Positions 47,081-58,052 of a stretch of DNA of 64,000 nt are shown here, piece by piece. The notes under the pieces were generated by a model. That model searched no databases, was not told the DNA's origin, and saw nothing but the letters and a program-made list of their open reading frames with translations. This stretch comes from Serendipita indica DSM 11827 (lineage: Eukaryota > Basidiomycota > Agaricomycetes > Sebacinales > Serendipitaceae): the NCBI GenBank assembly GCA_910890315.1, contig CAJVGD010000005.1:1798001-1862000 (forward strand), read 5' to 3'. Positions within the stretch are counted from its first letter, which is position 1. Each line of letters opens with the position of its first letter. A program made the position numbers and the translations under genes.

Positions 47081-48245
47081 ATGGTTCGTCTTTCTTTACA
47101 AATCTTGGCCAGAATCCTCACTTAGCACAACACAGGCGCGAAATTCAGAAAAAGCACAGTCAATGTTGTACCGGTTCCGCGAGGCGCAAGCCGCAGAGCT
47201 CGGATTGGGCACACGAAGTGATAAACGGCCGCGCATGGCCAGCGCATGCAAGTCTCTGCGCGAATGCGAACGATGGAGAGGAGAGATTTTACGCGAGATT
47301 AGTCGCAAGGTGTCCAAAATCCAAGACGGTCAGCACTCTTGCTTTGCATCTTGGTTTTTTTAGTTTTACTGAGCGTGGTGTAGCTGGATTATCCGACTAT
47401 GAAGTGCGGGATCTAAACGATGAGATTAACAAGCTCATGCGAGAGAAACGTCATTGGGAGAACCAGATCATCGCGTTGGGAGGTGCGAATTATCGAAGGA
47501 GTGTTGCAATGTTGGATGCGGATGGCAAAGAAGTTCCGGGTACAAAAGGATACAAGTGAGTAAACTGACTTCTGGCTACCAGAGTTGACCTGGCGAATAG
47601 GTACTTTGGACGGGCAAAGGAGCTACCTGGCGTCAAAGAGCTCTTTGAAAGCAAGGCGAAAGAAGAAGACGAAGACAAGGCAACAGCAGAGTTTTACAAA
47701 AAGTTTACCAACAACGGCCCGGCGTACTATGGGGACCTGGACGAGGCAGATGGCGAACTTCTCGAGTTTGAGAAACAGGCAGAACTAGCGGGTAGGTTTA
47801 TTCCATTCAAACTACGTGGTAGGATGCTTATTAGGTATAGAGTACCATGAAGCGGTCGAGGCCGTACGAGAGGCGTTAGGATTGGACGAGGATGCACCTC
47901 TACCTGGATTCCGCGACGCCGATGTCAAGGCCATCAACGCTAGCAAATCAAATGCAAACGGGGATGGAGAAGACGCGGTAATGGAGGACGCGGAGGCTCC
48001 AAACGCAAAGAAGAAGGGTAAAGGGCAAAAAGACCGACGCTGCAAAGACGAAGCCGTCCGAAAAGGTCGTAACAGGAGACGGGGATACCAAGTCCGGCGA
48101 GTCGGATGGAATCACGGCGCTCATACCCTTTTTGACCCCCGAGATGATCGCACCGCCCAAGATGCCAACACGAGAGGAGTTGGAAGTGGTCCTGCTCGAT
48201 CTCCGAAAGCGCGCATTACTGGACGAATACCTGGGGGACGCGTAA
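47081..48245 (+). CDS. ISY1: Pre-mRNA splicing factor Isy1
   Basis: A component of the Prp19/NTC complex of the active spliceosome. The first coding exon is only the start codon: ATG|GTTCGT at 47081-47083, with the next exon at 47136 giving MARNSEKAQSMLYRFREAQA. Then LGTRSDKRPRMASACKSLRE, GLSDYEVRDLNDEINKLMRE, KYFGRAKELPGVKELFE and GIEYHEAVEAVREALGLDED. Near 48015-48030 (AAAGGGCAAAAAG) the frame moves by one base: the C-terminus PFLTPEMIAPPKMPTREELE and RALLDEYLGDA is complete but in another frame, with no GT-AG intron of suitable length. This looks like one extra base in a homopolymer or a very recent mutation. Confidence 0.87.
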
Positions 48246-48447
48246 GCATATGTCATGTAATTGTATTGAGCAAATTTCCCGAGAGTAGGAGCCGCCCGCG
48301 CAGCACTCTGTTCCGGAGATTTAGTCATCGTTCGGCTCGGAAGTAAACGCGCGGTATATAAACACACCCTCTGTTGCTGTCAGCCGCGACATTTCCTCGA
48401 CTTCATTCCCTTGATAAATTTACCAGTTACTACAAACAGTTTGTAAG

Positions 48448-49427
48448 ATGAACGAAACCGCACAAACCGCGAATTTGGCAAAGATTTATGCACCAGGCCT
48501 GCTCAACGACGTGTCGGTGGTCGAAGAAGGTGACGGGACGACACACTGCTGGTATTTGGGATATGGCTCAAATATGTCCGAAACGAGTTTCCTCCGACGG
48601 CGCGGAATTCGACCACTCAAGACTGTCGTCGTACACTGTCCGACCCTCGACGTTTGTCATTCAACCTATTCGAAAACGACATACTGACTGCTTTCTAGCT
48701 TGCATTCAACCTTCCAGGCCTGCCTTATGTCGAACCTCGTTTTGCCAACGTAATCCGGTATGCAGACGAAAAGGAAATCTCGGCTGCACCTGAACATCCC
48801 TGGGGCAAGGGACTCATCGGTGTCGCATACTATGTGACAGTAGAAGAGATGGCAACGATCCTCAGGACAGAAGGCGGAGGGTCGAGCTACCAAGTCATCC
48901 AAGTCGACTGCCACGAGATACAACCTGAAAAGGCGCAAAACGGGGAAGCGATCCAGGTTAATGGAGAGACTGGAAAACGACGGACGATCCGAGCCAACAC
49001 GCTCTATTGCAGTGACCCCGCACGACTGAGAACGCAGCTTGGACAGCCCTCGCCACGGTACATGAACCTATTACGCACCGGCGCTCGAGGTGAGTCCATT
49101 TGTCCACTATAAATAGTCGCAAAGGTGCCTCGACTGACGAAGAGGATAGAGAAATCGCTTCCTGAGGAATACATCAAGTATCTAGACGCGGTCGATACGT
49201 ACCGCCGTACCAGCATCCGCCAAACGATTGGCTTGACCATCTTTGTCCTCATGATCCTCCCATTCTTCCTCTTTGGGGTCGTACTCGGTCGTATCTTTCA
49301 AAAGAAGAATGGAGAAGCGCCGAAATGGGCTCAGAAGATCACGCGCACTGTATTTGGTGCTGGCTGGAAAGCGCACGACGCCATATTCAGACCCATCTTT
49401 GGCAATGGAGAGGTTTCGTCCAACTAA
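48448..49427 (+). CDS. Gamma-glutamylcyclotransferase-like protein with C-terminal membrane anchor
   Basis: The GGCT fold is suggested by HCWYLGYGSNMSETSFLRR (YGSN motif of the substrate pocket), LAFNLPGLPYVEPRFANVI, PWGKGLIGVAYYVTVEEMAT and SPRYMNLLRTGAR. GGCT enzymes release 5-oxoproline from gamma-glutamyl amino acids. Here a C-terminal segment follows: YIKYLDAVDTYRRT, then a hydrophobic helix QTIGLTIFVLMILPFFLFGV, suggesting membrane attachment. The last intron (60 bases, GACTGAC branch) joins GARE to KSLPEEY; a 27-base alternative is unlikely. The catalytic Glu was not pinned down, so activity is inferred from family resemblance. Confidence 0.78.
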
Positions 49428-49507
49428 GCACGACTTGGGCTTCCATTGTATTGCATACTTATCCATCCATTTACCTAGGAGGCGTAAATATTCCACTATG
49501 CACTCAT

Positions 49508-50412
49508 TTATCCCTGCATCGTCTTAGCATACTTTCCCCACAGAGAATCGACTGAATGACCCGTGAGCTTTGTCCATATGTGCTCGTCGTACACGTCCTT
49601 CATCGACTCGTTGAGCCTGCGTACACATCCACCATTACCATCGACGGGATAGGTCGTATCAAGCCAGTCGAGGAAGTATCCAGTGCGTTCGTACCCCGAG
49701 TCCCATTTACCTTCTGACGAGCGCTTCCAGTATGGTGGTGCGAATCCGCGGCGAAGGCGAACATAGTCTAGGTTGGGTTAGTTGTGAGAGATAATGTAAG
49801 AGTAGAGTACACACCTGCCATGCCTTCAATGAGACCTCCCGGGCAGCCATGTCCGCTACATTGAAAGCAATGGACGAGCTCGTGCTGCAGGACGCCCTTG
49901 ATGTCGTCTCCGATACGCTCTACGTCGATAGCAGCAATATGTCGCAGGCTGAAGTGAATCTCCTGCCCATCAAAATCAAGATGAGGAACAGCTTGTCGTA
50001 AGAGGAAGAGGAAGAGGACCGGACCTTGTGATCGTTGTCGAGTCGTGAGCCCGTCGTGTACGCTATGCCGTCCATCTCGCGTAAAATCAACGTGACCGAA
50101 CGGACACTAGAACCAATTAGTATGCCTCTCTCACTTGATAAGTACTCACTTTGTAGGTGCCGTGTTTGGTGAGAACAAGAGCTCAAAGATGGCAATAACA
50201 CAGCTCTCCAGAAATGTGTTTATATCTTGTATGTGTTTGAAGAAGCGGACGGCGCCTGGATGTGCCATGTCTTCCACGCTCAATCTCATTTTGGGCGTCT
50301 GTGGCCATGAAGGTGCCGGTGTCGGTGCGGGTATAGCTTCTTGATGGGATTTCTCATCTTTGGTAGGGACGTATACGCCTGGAGGAAGCGCGGTGCTCGT
50401 GGTCGCGGTCAT
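49508..50412 (-). CDS. Plant basic secretory protein (PBSP)-type metallopeptidase-like protein
   Basis: The start is ATG 50412 (MTATTSTALPPGVYVPTK). The PBSP domain reads MRLSVEDMAHPGAVRFFKHI, VRSVTLILREMDGIAYTTGS, then GVLQHELVHCFQCSGHGCPG and GLIEGMADYVRLRRGFAPPY, with the zinc-binding HELVH and the downstream Glu/Asp region of this family. The end is SVDSLWGKYAKTMQG. Related plant proteins are secreted in defence; fungal ones are uncharacterised. No signal peptide is visible here, so it may be intracellular or use another 5' exon. It lies 3' to 3' with the GGCT-like gene. Confidence 0.85.
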
Positions 50413-50566
50413 GGTCGGAATCAAGTTCGGTAGTAAAATGTGATCCCAGACAGTCTGCAACTTACAGTCCAAGAGACGTAAAACAAGGATATGGATAGGC
50501 ATAGGAATACGTTAGAGCTATGGTACAACGGGAATCCTCCTCTGAATCTGCAGTCATTTTGTGCTA

Positions 50567-51807
50567 CTAGACGTTGCTCATGCTGTTCAGGATGGCAGCT
50601 GGAATCGCACCCGTCGTGTGTCTGCCTTCTCCACTCCCACTGGCGACTGGACCTCCATCTTCGTTGAACATGCCACCTCCCCCACTCCCTTCGCCAATCA
50701 AACTCATGGGAACAAAGATGACCTTTGAACCAGCGCTCTTGGCCATGACCTGGAGCGCCTCGAGTTGTCGAATCTGCATGGCAGGCTTACTGGCGAGGAT
50801 ATCGGCAGCCTGTCTCATCAACCGTGCGGCGTCGACTTCGGCTCTGGCAGCAATGACCTTGCTCTCTCCGAGTCGCTTCTGTTGGGCAGCAGAGGAGAGC
50901 GAGGCAGCGACCTCTGGGGAGAAGATGATGTCCTTGATGAGAATGGATTCGACGAGGACACCCCATTTCTCGGCAATTTCTCCTACAATCTCTGAAATCT
51001 CAAATGCAATCGTCTCGCGGTCTGTGACGACGCTCTGGACTGGTCTGGCACCCACGACGTGTCGGAGAGTCGTCTGCGCACGCTCAATGAGCGCCTGGCG
51101 GAGATCAGAGATGCCGAATGCGGCACGGTAGGGATTGGTGATTTGGAAATAGATGACAGAATCAATCTCGACGTTGACATTGTCACGGGTGATGACCGTT
51201 TGTCGACCAATTGGAGCGATTTGGATCTTGACATCGACAATCTTGAGCGACTCTGTGCAGACGTTTACTTGCACCAAACCGGGATCGACGGCCTTGTAGA
51301 AGTGACCAAACCTCGAAACGAGACCAACTGCACTGTAGAAATTGTCAGATCCATATTAAAATGTAGAATATACATACCCTTGGTTGACTTCACGGTACGG
51401 GTTTGGACAAGGGCAGCAGGGAACGGCGCCAATGCAACCAATGATGCTGCCGAGACCGTTGAGCAGCGAGCCGTAGATGCCATGGGTAACGACGCCGACA
51501 CCGAGATCCTGCGCATAGCTGGGCTACGAGACTGTCAGCTTACTCTTATTAGCGACTACGATGTATAATTTACCTGCATCTCATCCTTTTTAAGAGGCTG
51601 GACGGTGATAATCTTGCCCTCTGGATGCGCCGCTCTCCGTGCAGCATTGTTCGTGAGCGTATTATTGTTCGTGCCAGCGACGGGCATATCTGTTACGCCC
51701 GGGGCGAGATGGTCGACGACATTTGAGGACATGCCGTGCGACGACTGCGAGTGTGACGAACGTGTCTGCTTTCTGTCCAATGCGTTGTTGGGAAATGGCG
51801 ACGACAT
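50567..51807 (-). CDS. Stomatin-like band 7 (SPFH) membrane protein
   Basis: An SPFH/band 7 scaffold of the stomatin type, which forms oligomers on the inner membrane leaflet. The start is ATG 51807 (MSSPFPNNALDRKQTRSSHS), a disordered N-terminus, then HGIYGSLLNGLGSIIGCIGA and VPCCPCPNPYREVNQG, a short hydrophobic hairpin with likely acylated cysteines. The band 7 domain follows: SVGLVSRFGHFYKAVDPGLV, VNVCTESLKIVDVKIQIAPI, RDNVNVEIDSVIYFQITNPY, QTTLRHVVGARPVQSVVTDR, then the helical GESKVIAARAEVDAARLMRQ and KSAGSKVIFVPMSLIGEGSG. The architecture is complete. Confidence 0.92.
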
Positions 51808-52057
51808 ATGAGAAATTAAAAGCGGACGGGGGGACCTGTGGGTGTCGGAACAAGCAGAGTCCAAGTCGCGAGCTTATATCATCCTGTTTGGTCTCGATTA
51901 CCTGACTGCGTATGGCAGGCGGGGCCTAGGACGCATCGCCGAGGGGCAGTGCCCCGCAGTAGACTGCCCTGTGGGTCCAGCTTCGACAGAGAAAGGAGAC
52001 GGTCATGTGTCCTGTACCATCCAATTCATTATTCATTATTATTGTGTACACTCTCCA

Positions 52058-52813
52058 CTACGCCGGGATAGGCTCTGGCACAATGCCAATCCCTTGCATG
52101 ACTAGATGCACCTTGGTGCAATACCTTTCCAATTCTCCTCCAGTCGACGGTGTCACAGCCTTGTAGTAGATATCTGCCCGCTCAGGTGTCCCAACCGTCG
52201 GAAAGTTGGTGCACATTGAGAAATACTCGGCGCTCCCATTCGCGGAAAGGTATCCTGGAAGTCCGCTCGACGTCTTTGGATTCCGCTGGAACAATTATTG
52301 TCAGTCCTCTTCCACCAAACGCAGTGCAAGATACTCACCGTCGCGCAGTAGACCGGTGCCAATTGTTTCGCAATCGACGCAGCATCGCTCGTCACAAACT
52401 TGACTGTATCATCCTTGACCAGTGCCTTGTTCACCGTCCGCCATCCCTCTTGCGCATCCGTAAACACTGCTTCCAAGATTTGATCCTTGAGCACCCAATA
52501 CGCTGGAGCACGACCGCAAGACGCGTCGGGGCACACCTATCAAGTCGGTCAATCTCCAAACACCACACAAAATCTATAAACGCACGCTCAATGCGGAAAT
52601 GGTATCGTTGAGCGGTCGCGGCGTGTACAAGTCGATGAGTTTGACCTGCTGCCACTCCGATGCCGGCTGGCCGACAGGTGCTGCGTACAACTTGAATGCT
52701 CCATAGCTCTTCTTCTTGCACGCCGCACGTTCTTCAAGCTCGACGAGCGGGCTCGCGAGCGCAGTCGATACGAGCGAAAGTAACGCGAGGCCAACGAACG
52801 ATTTACCAAACAT
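52058..52813 (-). CDS. Secreted protein of unknown function
   Basis: ATG 52813; three exons joined at ALS-VCPDASC and YCAT-RNPKTSS. Signal peptide MFGKSFVGLALLSLVSTALA, then VELEERAACKKKSYGAF, where a dibasic/EERA site could be processed. The body is Cys-poor but patterned: LYAAPVGQPASEWQQVKLID, VCPDASCGRAPAYWVLKDQI, NGSAEYFSMCTNFPTVGTPE and ELERYCTKVHLVMQGIG. About 214 residues. It resembles the many secreted Agaricomycete proteins without a named domain; an effector or wall role is possible but unsupported. Confidence 0.8.
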
Positions 52814-54391
52814 GTCTAGGAGAGCAACTATAGACGGGGCTGTATCGAATTGGAGGCAAAGAGGTCGTCGAGGTGAGGACTGGGAGTAATGTTCTTGTGA
52901 ACATCTCGAGTCCCTTTATATGTGTGTGTGTGTGCTCGCTGCGCTCATCGAACTCGTTCCGCCATTTTCGCAGGATGATCCGGGAATTAGGCCATGGTCA
53001 GGCAGACGCGCAGGGCGGCACACCTCCTCGTCAAGGAAGAAGCCGCGCGTCAGAGCTTGTTCTGTTGCGCTACGGATCATCCTTCCGCTTTCGCGCGAAA
53101 TCGTGAGATGTGAGCACGGCAAGGGCCAAGGAATGACTATACATCCTTTTCCAAGGACAATCATGCTCACGATATTGGACATTGAACGGGCCGGTAGCTG
53201 TCCAATAGTGATGTATATCAGAAGCTTGATCAGGAGGGAGGGTTGGACGCGTCAGTTTAACGCCAATTCTCATCCGCTCGGCGGCAAATGGGACCTGAAG
53301 TGGAGGACAGGCAGGCTCTTTTTTTACCGGGGGGATCGAGCTTGACCCTCTTCGATCAATTCGTGCACACACTCTCGGTTATCATTCGGAATGAATGTGT
53401 CGACTTGACTTGCTGTGCCCCGCCAGCGGTAGCGCCGCAAGGGCAGGCGAGTGTGAACGAGAATCGTCGGCCACGGGTGCCTGACGGTCCTATCTGTCAA
53501 AACAATCAGCCATCGAGTAAGAAAATAATTCTGCTTACCCATCATGTTCAGCTGCTTGGCATAGAAAAATGGAGGCGTAAAAGCTCGGAACCAAGATCAA
53601 GTGATGAGGGAATTGTTTGCAAATATGGAAGAAAGGAAGAATGTAGTGGAGTTGTCTAAATTTCGTTGCGGCGTCCTGGTGCAGTGTAAATGCACTTTTC
53701 TCGCACCGACTTCGCGGAATCCTTTCTTCCCGGCTTCAAATTCACCTACTCCTCCGCCGAGACAACCACGGCCAAGTCGAGGCTCTTTTGCATCCGGTCC
53801 AAGTGACGTCCAAGGCGTCACGAAGGGGGACATCCGCCGGGCGGAATCGCACGCTGACGGCCTCGTTCGGTCCACGGAGTACATGTGAGGCCATTAAGCG
53901 ACATGGTCGTGACCTCTCCCCTTTACGATGGGAACATTCGAGAGTGCGGCGAGGGATGCACGTTCATTTGACCATGATGTAAACGTTCATTTCATTTGCC
54001 GAGCACCACTCTTCATCTTCTTCATCGTCACAGGGTCTCGTTTTGACCCATGAGAAGTCGTCGGGACGGAACAGGAAAGAAAAAGAGTGTGGTAGCCGAC
54101 GAGAAAGATCAGGGGATTAGACGCAAGTAAGCGTTTGATGGCGTGTGAATACGGTGTCTTGGTCAGGTTCCGATCCCTTCATTTCTTTTCGTTACTTCGT
54201 CCAGGAAGTCCTCAATGTAATGGACGCATGAGGGGTTCACTTTTCTCGAAGAAGCAATGATCCGATCCTTGCACTCGTGATTTTGCCACGGATTCGTTCC
54301 TCAAACACATTCTAGAAAGTGGTCGAGAGCCGACGAGAAATTTGCTGGAAAGAGGCCGTCGACAAGTTGGCGTTGACCACTCCTGGGCTCC
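52814..54391. other. Intergenic, about 1.6 kb, with a (TG)n microsatellite
   Basis: A run of TG dinucleotides lies at 52920-52933. Many overlapping open frames are present but none shows a domain or splice pattern. It separates the start of the secreted protein gene from the GILT gene, which read away from each other. Confidence 0.55.
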
Positions 54392-55276
54392 ATGGTCGGC
54401 AAGCTCGCGGTCACGTTTATTGTACTCCTCCAAGCATGTGGATTCTCATCTAGTGTTTCATCTTCGCCAAATTTGTTCAAGAATGATCAGATGCCATTGA
54501 CATCAGCGGCGAGCGAAGAAATCCGTGTTCCCGTGTTGCTGGGCGTCATGTCCAACTGCCCAGATGCGCTGTATTGTGAAAGAGTTTTCAACGACGTCCT
54601 TTCGCAAGTCGGTCCACTCGTCGAACTCGACGTCACTTATATTGCAAGGTCAGTCCTTCTTTGATATAGAGGTCATTGTACTGATATAGTGCAGAGTAAA
54701 CGCTTCTGAACCTACATACGGCGTGACCTGTAGGCATGGCGAGAATGAGTGCCGAGGAAACGTTCAGCAACTCTGCGCAATTCGCTCTACGAGATCCTCT
54801 TCTCCGCTTAATTTACAGGCGATGTCTCGCGAGTACGATGAACCCTCTTGGAGAACATGGTGGTCGTTTATCACCTGCCAGAATGCCGGCGGTCGATACG
54901 CCCCAGGCAAGGAAGACATAGCGAAACAATGCGCACGTAGCGTCGGATTGCCATGGGTAGACGTGGAGTATCCAGGGGGTGCCAGTAAATTGGGCGTTGG
55001 ATCGTGTTTTCATAACGAGGTCATTGCGCGGACATTGCTCTTGCAGAGTGTAGAGCGAACGAGGGCTATGGGTATCACGTATGTCTTCCTATCACTTCGT
55101 TTGGTCGAAACTCATGTGCTTGTAGCAATAGCTGCACGGTATTCATCAACGGCGTCAAGACGTGCATTCGCGATGACGACAAGTGGAAGGATTGTAAAGC
55201 TGGCAAGGGCTCCGTTGACGACTTTGTTAAGCTCATCCACAAAGAGCACAAGAGGCTTAATCGCAAATCTCCCTAA
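54392..55276 (+). CDS. GILT-family lysosomal/secreted thiol reductase
   Basis: Gamma-interferon-inducible lysosomal thiol reductase (GILT) family. A hydrophobic start (MVGKLAVTFIVLLQACGFSS) suggests a signal peptide. The core reads IRVPVLLGVMSNCPDALYCE (the Cys pair of the family's thioredoxin-like site), LSQVGPLVELDVTYIARVNA, then CRHGENECRGNVQQLCAIR (the GILT signature CxHGxxECxGN), WWSFITCQNAGGRYAPGKED, and NSCTVFINGVKTCIRDDDKW followed by KDCKAGKG. Introns at 54648 and after 55079 restore the frame. In fungi such proteins probably reduce disulfides in vacuole or outside the cell. Confidence 0.88.
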
Positions 55277-55325
55277 ATCAACACTCTAGTCACGGGATGT
55301 ATAATAGCGCGCGTGTATTCATGCA

Positions 55326-57524
55326 TTATTCGAAATGCGCCATTGTGGAGCTATAGCTCTTGAGCATACGAGCAAACACGTTCATAGCCTTCTTCATGTC
55401 CTCTCTCTGGCATTCAATTAGCCTTTTCGTTTCGGAAGAAAGTGCAAAGAAGAACACACCGTTGGATCGCTGAAGCTAATACGGTAATAGCCTACTTCAT
55501 TTGGATCGTCTGAGTGTTGATGTTCCTTGCCACCACGGAACATCCATCCAGGGAGAACCAAGAGGCCCTCGTCCGCGAGACGTGACCATAGCTTGCCTTC
55601 ATGCGTCGCAGCATGGTTATCGAAGCCACTCACGGCAATTGGATTCGCTGTGCTTGTAAAGTGAACTTGAACCTACACGACATTCCTGTCAGTATATTCT
55701 TTTAATTCTGAACGAGGGAGGCGCACCCAGAGGAACATCCCTGATGTAGGTGGTACAAAGCTCACTTGAATCCCCTTGTCCTTTCCACTCGGATTACTTG
55801 CTGACGAGGTCTCTGGTACATCCGCCTTGAACATTTTATTGCCTTCAAAATTCCCTGTCCCGTCGACTATATCGAATGTAATGCCTTCCTTCTCAAACTC
55901 TTCGAAGAGCGCGTCAACGAGTGCATCTCTGCGTGCGGTGTATTGGGTCCTAAGTCCACGTAGCCAGCGTACGTATCCGTCGATACCCCACTGGTGCACA
56001 AGGAGCTGTGTGACGAGTGCTTGACTGAGGCCGGCGGGTGCTTGCGTCGAGAGTTCGCCATGACGCTCCAAGCGTTCAGCGAAGAGGGGATTACAGGTGA
56101 ACCATCCAAGACGTAGACCCGGTCCAAGTGTCTGCATATCAAACACCACGCCATTCGCAAAGTCCTGTATCAGCAATTACGACAACAGAATATTTGGAGC
56201 ATGCACCTTGGAAAATGTATCAAGACGAATCACTCGTCCTTGGTAGTCAATGCTACACGCCACTCAGCAACATATTCAAGGTAGGAGAGGACTCGCACCT
56301 CAAATAGCTCGGCACAAGCTCTCGGATGAAGCCGTCCACTCCATCCTCTTGGGACTGTTTGGGAGCTGACCTGCGTGCATCGGGGCAGCGTACTCGCCTT
56401 CCTGAAGGTAATAGTAGGGGTCATCTTCACAGATGACAAGGTCATATTTCACCGCAATTTCGTAAATCTGCTTCTTGCGTTCAAGTCCAACTTGAATACC
56501 GCATGGATTTTGACCAATAGGGTTGGTGTACAATAAGCGTGGACTGCAAAATCTTTTAGACGGATTGCCAGTGGGTGGATTTACCGTGTACCGTTTGAAT
56601 CCCCTTTCCTCTTCATTCCATTCACTTAATACCTTTTCGAGTGCATCTGGCCTGAACCCTTGACTGTCCAAAGGGATCGTGACGATGCGGATGCCAAAGG
56701 GGTGAGCAGCAGAGATGGCTGCAGTGTAGGTCCATTCCTAACCTGTTTGTAAGAACACAGCCAAGGACCGATGACAGCTGACCTCCATCAATAAGCCATC
56801 TCCCGGATTGAGAAGTGTCATAAGAATGCGCGACCATCCATCTGTATTTCCCGTGTGAACCAAGACACTAAAGTCTGCGTAAGCGGGTCGAAAGAATCTT
56901 GCAGTGTAATCGTATATGAAGGCTTGGAGATTTGGCAACCCCTTTGCCATGTCTCAACTTATGTCAATACGATCCATTCATTCTCCAGGACTGTAGAAAG
57001 TTCATACCGTATTGTAGTGCACGGGCAAGATTGATCTCCTCGCCTGGATGTTCAGGCCACTTTTGCACGACGAGTTTGTCGTGCGCACGCTCGGCGTCGT
57101 TTGAGCCTGCTTTGATGGATAGGTCGAGAGTGGATGTTCCATTTTCTTCTATACTCGTAAACGCATCTGGAGACAGGAGTGCAGACTCGAGGGTACAGAA
57201 TGGGAAATACTGGGGATGGGGAATACCTAGTCAAAAGTGAATGAAAAGACGCGAGACTTTGTGATTTTCACACCTCCTGCCATAGCAAGAACTCCAGGTT
57301 TGCCATAGTACTTGAATACTTCCTTGATGGGAGCTGGTTTCCGTGCTTTGGCGAGGTCGGAGAGGTGGTGACGTAGGTCGACAGCCTTCGACTTTCTATT
57401 TGTTTCGGTATTTTCCCTATATCCATTTCTTATGTCTCGACGCGGGGACCTACCAAACTATGGTGATATCCCGGAAGTATTTAAACTCGACAAGAAGTGC
57501 TCGAGTCACGATAAACGATGCCAT
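55326..57524 (-). CDS. ARO8: PLP-dependent aminotransferase, Aro8/kynurenine-aminoadipate type
   Basis: A class I/II aminotransferase, likely transaminating aromatic amino acids or 2-aminoadipate. Blocks in order: HHLSDLAKARKPAPIKEVFK, LAMAGGIPHPQYFPF, TGNTDGWSRILMTLLNPGDG, YTNPIGQNPCGIQ, YDLVICEDDPYYYLQEGEYA (cofactor Asp and Tyr), RVIRLDTFSK (Schiff-base Lys at an exon end), GPGLRLGWFTCNPLFAERLE and VSFVPPTSGMFLWVRLP. The end is MKKAMNVFARMLKSYSSTMA then HFE. The 5' end is uncertain: ATG 57524 opens a plausible first exon (MASFIVTRALLVEFKYFRDI) but another start is possible. The substrate cannot be read from sequence. Confidence 0.85.
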
Positions 57525-58052
57525 ATGGCGCCTAATTTGTAAGCACTCCACGAGACGAATGTTCTAGAGTCTCAATATAATCATACCGACGAGGTCGGCT
57601 CCATAAACCGGGAGTCGGTTGCCCTTTTGACTATCCAACGCACGATTGATCAGATAGATTAAGTATTGGACTTGTGACAAAATTGTGCGCATGCATTGCT
57701 GCGGCGTGAGTTTAGATGTTTAGAATTGAAATCCGACTAGACTACAAAGTCGGGGTATAGGAACCCGTTGGATCAAGTGAAATATGAAGGAAACCCCCTT
57801 TACGAAAGTGGCTAGAAAGCGCGAACCGGGACTCTTGAAGGATAAACCATTGGTGGGCGACGACATTACAAACGCGGCATATCATGAGTAATTATTACAT
57901 TTGCACGTGGAGGGTGGCGAAGACAGTACTCGGACAACTCTGCATCTTCATCATCTGACCATTGGCAGGTATGGATTCTCGCGCTCTTACAGCCGAGACA
58001 TAAATGTGATAACCTATGATGGTCAATACATCGACATACATCTTATTAGGAC
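57525..58052. other. Intergenic between aminotransferase and F-box gene
   Basis: About 500 bases without a supported gene; the 5' exon of the aminotransferase may extend into it. Confidence 0.5.

Noticed and set aside
49104-49130. A 27-base intron in the GGCT-like gene
   Set aside because: Too short for splicing; a 60-base intron with a CTGAC branch point in the same phase explains the frame.
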